A program made the position numbers and the translations under genes. A DNA stretch of 64,000 nucleotides from Tyto alba (taxonomy: Eukaryota > Chordata > Aves > Strigiformes > Tytonidae), in assembly GCF_018691265.1 (NCBI RefSeq), contig NW_024881313.1, positions 38,805,518 through 38,869,517 of the forward strand. The letters are read 5' to 3'. Position 1 is the stretch's first letter, and each line of letters starts with the position of its first letter. The notes below the pieces were generated by a model. It made no database searches. It was not told the DNA's origin and saw only the letters and a program-made list of their open reading frames with translations. Below, one piece after another: positions 60,752 to 64,000 of the stretch.

Positions 60752-61231
60752 TTATTTGCACGTGTGGACATCGTAGACTCGTATGCACTCCTGGCAGCGG
60801 ACATAGCAGCACCAGTGGAAGATACAGTGGCACTTCTCTTTCCGTTTCTCAGTCCTCGTGTTGTGCCCACGGCCGCAGCACAAAAGGTCGCAACCATCAA
60901 TCCCATGGGAAGTGACATTACAGATCCTGTCACGGGTCCCAAAGGAACCTGTCTCAGGGTTGGGCTCACAAAAGTTTGGTGAGTTCTCGTAGTAAACCAG
61001 GTCCTTCTCAGTTGGAGCCTTGAAGAAGTTGTATTTGGGCCTGAGGGTCTCGACCCAGCCACGGGATTCTCGATGTTTTTCCACTACCATTTCAGAAGCG
61101 CTATCATACTTGTCCTTGAGGTAGTCACCGATGACCCTGAAGTCTGGCTGAGACCACCAGCAGGTCTTCACTTCGCAGCTGCCTGAGAGGCCGTGACATT
61201 TGCACTTGAGATGCATGAGTTCAATAATAGA
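60752..61231 (-). CDS. WNT3A: WNT3A, last coding exon (C-terminal 159 residues)
   Basis: This exon encodes the C-terminal part of a secreted, lipid-modified Wnt ligand that signals through Frizzled and LRP5/6. It begins directly after a minus-strand AG acceptor and reads [19 protein letters not shown], ending DVHTCK then TAA. The first Ser of CHGLSGSC (exon residue 16) corresponds to the palmitoleoylated Ser of Wnt proteins (Ser209 in mammalian WNT3A). I count 16 cysteines in the exon, as expected for the Wnt C-terminal half including the cysteine-rich finger. NVT is a possible N-glycosylation site. [14 protein letters not shown] and the final RVYDVHTCK favour WNT3A over its paralogue WNT3 (WWAQPDFR, TLRAKY, RIYDVHTCK, from memory). 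However, YYENSPNF and [13 protein letters not shown] are WNT3-like, so the Wnt family is certain and the paralogue likely. One oddity is CCYVRCQEC, where mammalian WNT3 and WNT3A have Ser in place of Arg. The rest of the gene lies to the right. Confidence 0.93.
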   Translation of the reverse strand, partial: SIIELMHLKCKCHGLSGSCEVKTCWWSQPDFRVIGDYLKDKYDSASEMVVEKHRESRGWVETLRPKYNFFKAPTEKDLVYYENSPNFCEPNPETGSFGTRDRICNVTSHGIDGCDLLCCGRGHNTRTEKRKEKCHCIFHWCCYVRCQECIRVYDVHTCK

Positions 61232-61260
61232 CTGAAAAAGAGGAGAGGAAAGGCAAAGAA
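61232..61260 (-). promoter_or_regulatory. WNT3A: Splice acceptor and polypyrimidine tract of the last WNT3A exon
   Basis: Read on the minus strand, 61260-61232 is almost entirely pyrimidine and ends TTTTTCAG. The coding frame opens immediately after it, which fixes the exon start at 61231 rather than at the first in-frame Met (61216). Confidence 0.9.
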
Positions 61261-63996
61261 GGAGGAAGACATTAGCCTATAATCAAAACACATATTTCAT
61301 TCTGCTATTTAGCCAGGATTTCCTAAAGAATTGCAGTGTTTTCACAGATATATTTACACACTGGTGAACAAAAATAAACCTTATCCTCCAGTCAACACCC
61401 TGCACAGATGTTGGGCATAAGGCAGACAAAACCTTTGAAACTTTATCGTTTTCAGTGACTGTCTCTGATTCCTACCACAACTTTAAGCATCTAGCAAGTG
61501 CTTTCACTAAGGACTGAAGAGATTTCTGTGCGTACTAACTTGTTTTATCAATGTTCATGCATGAATACTGCAGTACTGTCACCCAAGGACACAAGTCAGA
61601 CACATCTAAGCAGAAAAGTGGAAGACACACAAACCTAATACACAGCTATTCCACTGGAAATTAAAGAAATATGAAACATCCTGGACATCTAGCACAGAAT
61701 TCCATCTTTTACACGTTTCATGTTTACTCAAGCAAACAAGGTTCTAGCCTTGCTGTGGCTATGTTCAGAAACCTGAAAAGTAATGTATTTTTATTTTTAA
61801 GTCAGGTTTATGATTCTTCTAAAACCATTTCAAAGGAAAAAAGTAGGAGCCCAACTTTTGATTTTGAAAGGCTCAGACTCCAACTTAAAACACTGTCCTA
61901 GAATAAATGGAAAGGCGATTATTGATCCTACAAGTTTGCTATTTGCTTTTACCTCTTATGAAATTACTCTAAAGGTTTCTAGAGGTGTTGCCCTCTAGTA
62001 CTCTGAGGTGGGAGACGGCCTTATGCAACTTACTTGATAATCTGCTTTTTCAGACTGATCAGCAAATTTCCGGGTACATGAACAGACTAGTGCCAGCCCG
62101 AGTCCAAAAGATTTGCCATGAATCAGCACCTTGGTGTTCACCAGGTGCTTTCCTGTGTTATTTACAGAGTATCACCGGCCACAAAGGAGGTTGTAATTAG
62201 CAATCAGAGAGAACCGCAAAATGTTTGGTTCATATAATCATGCCGAACTTAATCAAAGCTTCTGGCATAGTGGTAGGGTTTGAGTTCATATGGGAACTAG
62301 TATGAAACATTGCCCATGGCTTATCTTTATCTGGAAACACTTCAGTATGGAGGCCTGGAAGAGCTACCCCATGAGTGCTGGCATGGTGAGAATAGGAACC
62401 ACTAGTACTTTATAAAACAGGAGAATTTCAGACAACGGTGTGACATCTGCTCTCTAATCTTTGACATCTGCAAAACACCTGAAAATAACTCAGTGTCAAG
62501 TAACAAGACTTACGGTAAAAAGACCTCTGCAGGCCTGTAATCAAAGGGATTTGTTTGTTCAAAGCTCACTTTTTCCAAGGAATCTCACTTTAAGGCAGAT
62601 CACTCCTTTCCACTCTACCCACCTTCTCCACAGTCCTATTAGTATCATTATTTATCCCAGCAACTGCCACGAGCGATGCACGATACCTTAGGGTACCTGG
62701 GATAATTTGGGCCAGTGATGGAGGAAGCCACATTATTGCTTGTAGCCATCTATATTGAAGACAATTTTTGTTCCTGGTGGTGTTTCATTTTGAAGGTGCG
62801 TCCCCTATTTCAGACCAGCTCTCCTGTGGTATGAGGTGGGATAACTCCACTGGGGAGTGATGGTGTCCACGGGAGGAGTTGACACCAAAGTCCTAGCCTA
62901 CCTGAGGACAGTTGTTTCCTAGCACAGCACAACTGTGGTGTGCTATAGCTCACTGCACAGTCCTATGTCCTCCTAGACATGTGTAAGGCCTTCTGATGAG
63001 GGAACAAGACCATATTAACCTCTTCTGATTACAGTGGGGTATCTTTATTCCACTGAGGGATAAGCTAGCTCGTTTACTACATGAGAAAAAAAGCAGTTAT
63101 CTCAGAGAAGCTGCAACATTAGCAAGAGCTTTGTGGTTCTGTTTCTCAGATTATTTTCCATAGATTACATTCTTCTGGTGTTTATAGGCTATTCTTGAGA
63201 TGAAAAGGAGAATGTCATCTTCATAAGATTGTTCTACCTTGCAGAAAAGAGCTACTGTGTACGAGGCAGTCACTGTGATGAGGGCAAGATTCTGTGCTTT
63301 CTGTTCCCTTATACATTTTGCTCCATGGCTGTTTGAAGTGAAAACACATTAGCTGGCTCTGAGGCATGGTCCAAGTTTAATCAGGAGCCACATTCCCTCT
63401 TATTTTCTTTAAATATTCCTTGGGAAATAGAACAGTGTTGAGAAGAGGGGTGGTGGGAAATGCTCTCCTGTCCTTCCTCATCCTCAAGCCTACAGAGCAG
63501 AGTGATGATCTCAGAGGAATGGACCGTTGCACTCAAACTAGGACTCAGTTGCCTAAATACATGTGTCTAATGCCATTTGTGAACTCAAAGGGTGTCTAAG
63601 GCATCAGTCCCAAGGATGGCAGAGGACCTGCAGGAGACACACAGTCTTTCCCAGTAGCAGCCCAAGGACAGGCTGGCTACATCAGAATATTTCAGTTTAT
63701 ACTAAAATGCATTTTCTTAAGCAGCTGAATCCCACCCCCACAAACCATGGTCCATCTCTCTTAACTTCAAATGTCTACAGTACAGACATCTCTGGCTGTA
63801 CATCTCACCTTTCTACAGTCAATGGAGGAGAACAGGCACAGTCAGGGCATCATTAACTGAGCTATTTCAAACGTCTCCTTCAAGCTGGGATGAAATCCCA
63901 TCCCAGAACTCTCTGCTCGACCCATTCTCTATAAAAGGTGTCTGGACAACTGACTCCAAGATGGACATTTACATCTGGGTGGGTGAATTTACTTAC
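61232..63996 (-). other. WNT3A: WNT3A intron between exon 3 and the last exon
   Basis: The interval runs on the minus strand from a GTAAGT donor (63996-63991) to a long pyrimidine-rich tract and CAG acceptor (61260-61232), giving a 2,765-bp intron in phase 0. The body is unique, moderately AT-rich sequence. I see no coding exon in it on either strand. Around 63,540-63,610 and 63,700-63,840 there are phrases (GCCTAAATAC, GTCAATGGAG) reminiscent of worn interspersed repeats, too degraded to name. Confidence 0.7.
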
Positions 63997-64000
63997 AGCT
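63997..64000 (-). CDS. WNT3A: Probable last 4 bases of WNT3A exon 3 at the window edge
   Basis: On the minus strand the window starts AGCT followed at once by GTAAGT, a near-ideal 5' splice donor. If the exon ends after GCT, it joins the next exon in phase 0 to give (R)[11 protein letters not shown]. This aligns residue for residue with GRQ-AIASHMHLKC of human WNT3A (from memory). Only four bases are visible, so this call depends on the donor and the phase match. Confidence 0.62.

Noticed and set aside
60643..61062. 139-codon minus-strand frame overlapping the Wnt exon
   Set aside because: It is a different reading frame of the real WNT3A exon; the Wnt frame is unambiguous from its conserved motifs.
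60752..61231. Assignment of the Wnt exon to WNT3 instead of WNT3A
   Set aside because: Several residues are WNT3-like, but the Ser in [12 protein letters not shown] and RVYDVHTCK favour WNT3A. The matter is not fully closed without the other exons.
1..64000. CRISPR arrays, bacterial defence islands, phage or plasmid features
   Set aside because: No spaced direct repeats, no operon-like packed genes, and clear vertebrate splice and CR1 signals. The window is nuclear vertebrate DNA.

Overview
This window looks like vertebrate nuclear DNA, most likely from a bird (archosaur). The only recognisable protein-coding sequence is one Wnt exon with vertebrate splice signals. The interspersed repeats are old, degraded CR1 LINE fragments and an ancient amniote MIR-like SINE family. 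There are no bacterial-style operons, no rRNA or tRNA genes, and no open frame elsewhere that looks like a real gene. The bird assignment rests on low repeat density, worn CR1 copies and WNT3A-like residues; a crocodilian or turtle is not excluded.

Layout: positions 61231-60752 (minus strand) are the last coding exon of a Wnt gene, best matched to WNT3A. It encodes the conserved CHGLSGSC lipidation motif and the cysteine-rich C-terminal domain, ending in TCK and TAA. The intron upstream of it fills 61232-63996. A perfect GTAAGT donor sits at 63996-63991, so the last four bases of the window (64000-63997) are probably the 3' end of exon 3. The rest of the gene lies beyond the right edge. A polyadenylation signal lies about 105 bp past the stop.

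The remaining 60 kb (1-60.6 kb) lies downstream of the gene's 3' end and reads as a gene desert. It holds CR1 fragments (about 1.57, 2.2, 4.8, 17.4 and 46.5 kb) and many copies of a MIR-like repeat (about 3.0, 10.65, 11.76, 12.6, 30.2, 41.5, 42.3, 43.9 and 47.4 kb). It also holds several mononucleotide tracts of 20-40 bp, a 109-nt polypyrimidine tract at 36.06 kb, and AT-rich unique blocks that look like conserved non-coding elements. The more striking blocks are at 19.0-19.33 kb (paired TCF/LEF-like sites), 33.64-34.0 kb (SOX-like site and short palindrome), 35.08-36.5 kb (CpG-rich patch next to an AT-rich block) and 39.2-39.8 kb. A minus-strand block at 52.95-52.5 kb has the anatomy of a terminal exon: splice acceptor, AATAAA and an A-run.

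How it fits together: the window is probably the 3' flank and last exon of a developmental signalling gene, with a flank that could contain distal enhancers. I found no convincing new molecular system. The best leads are candidate cis-regulatory blocks and one possible unannotated terminal exon.
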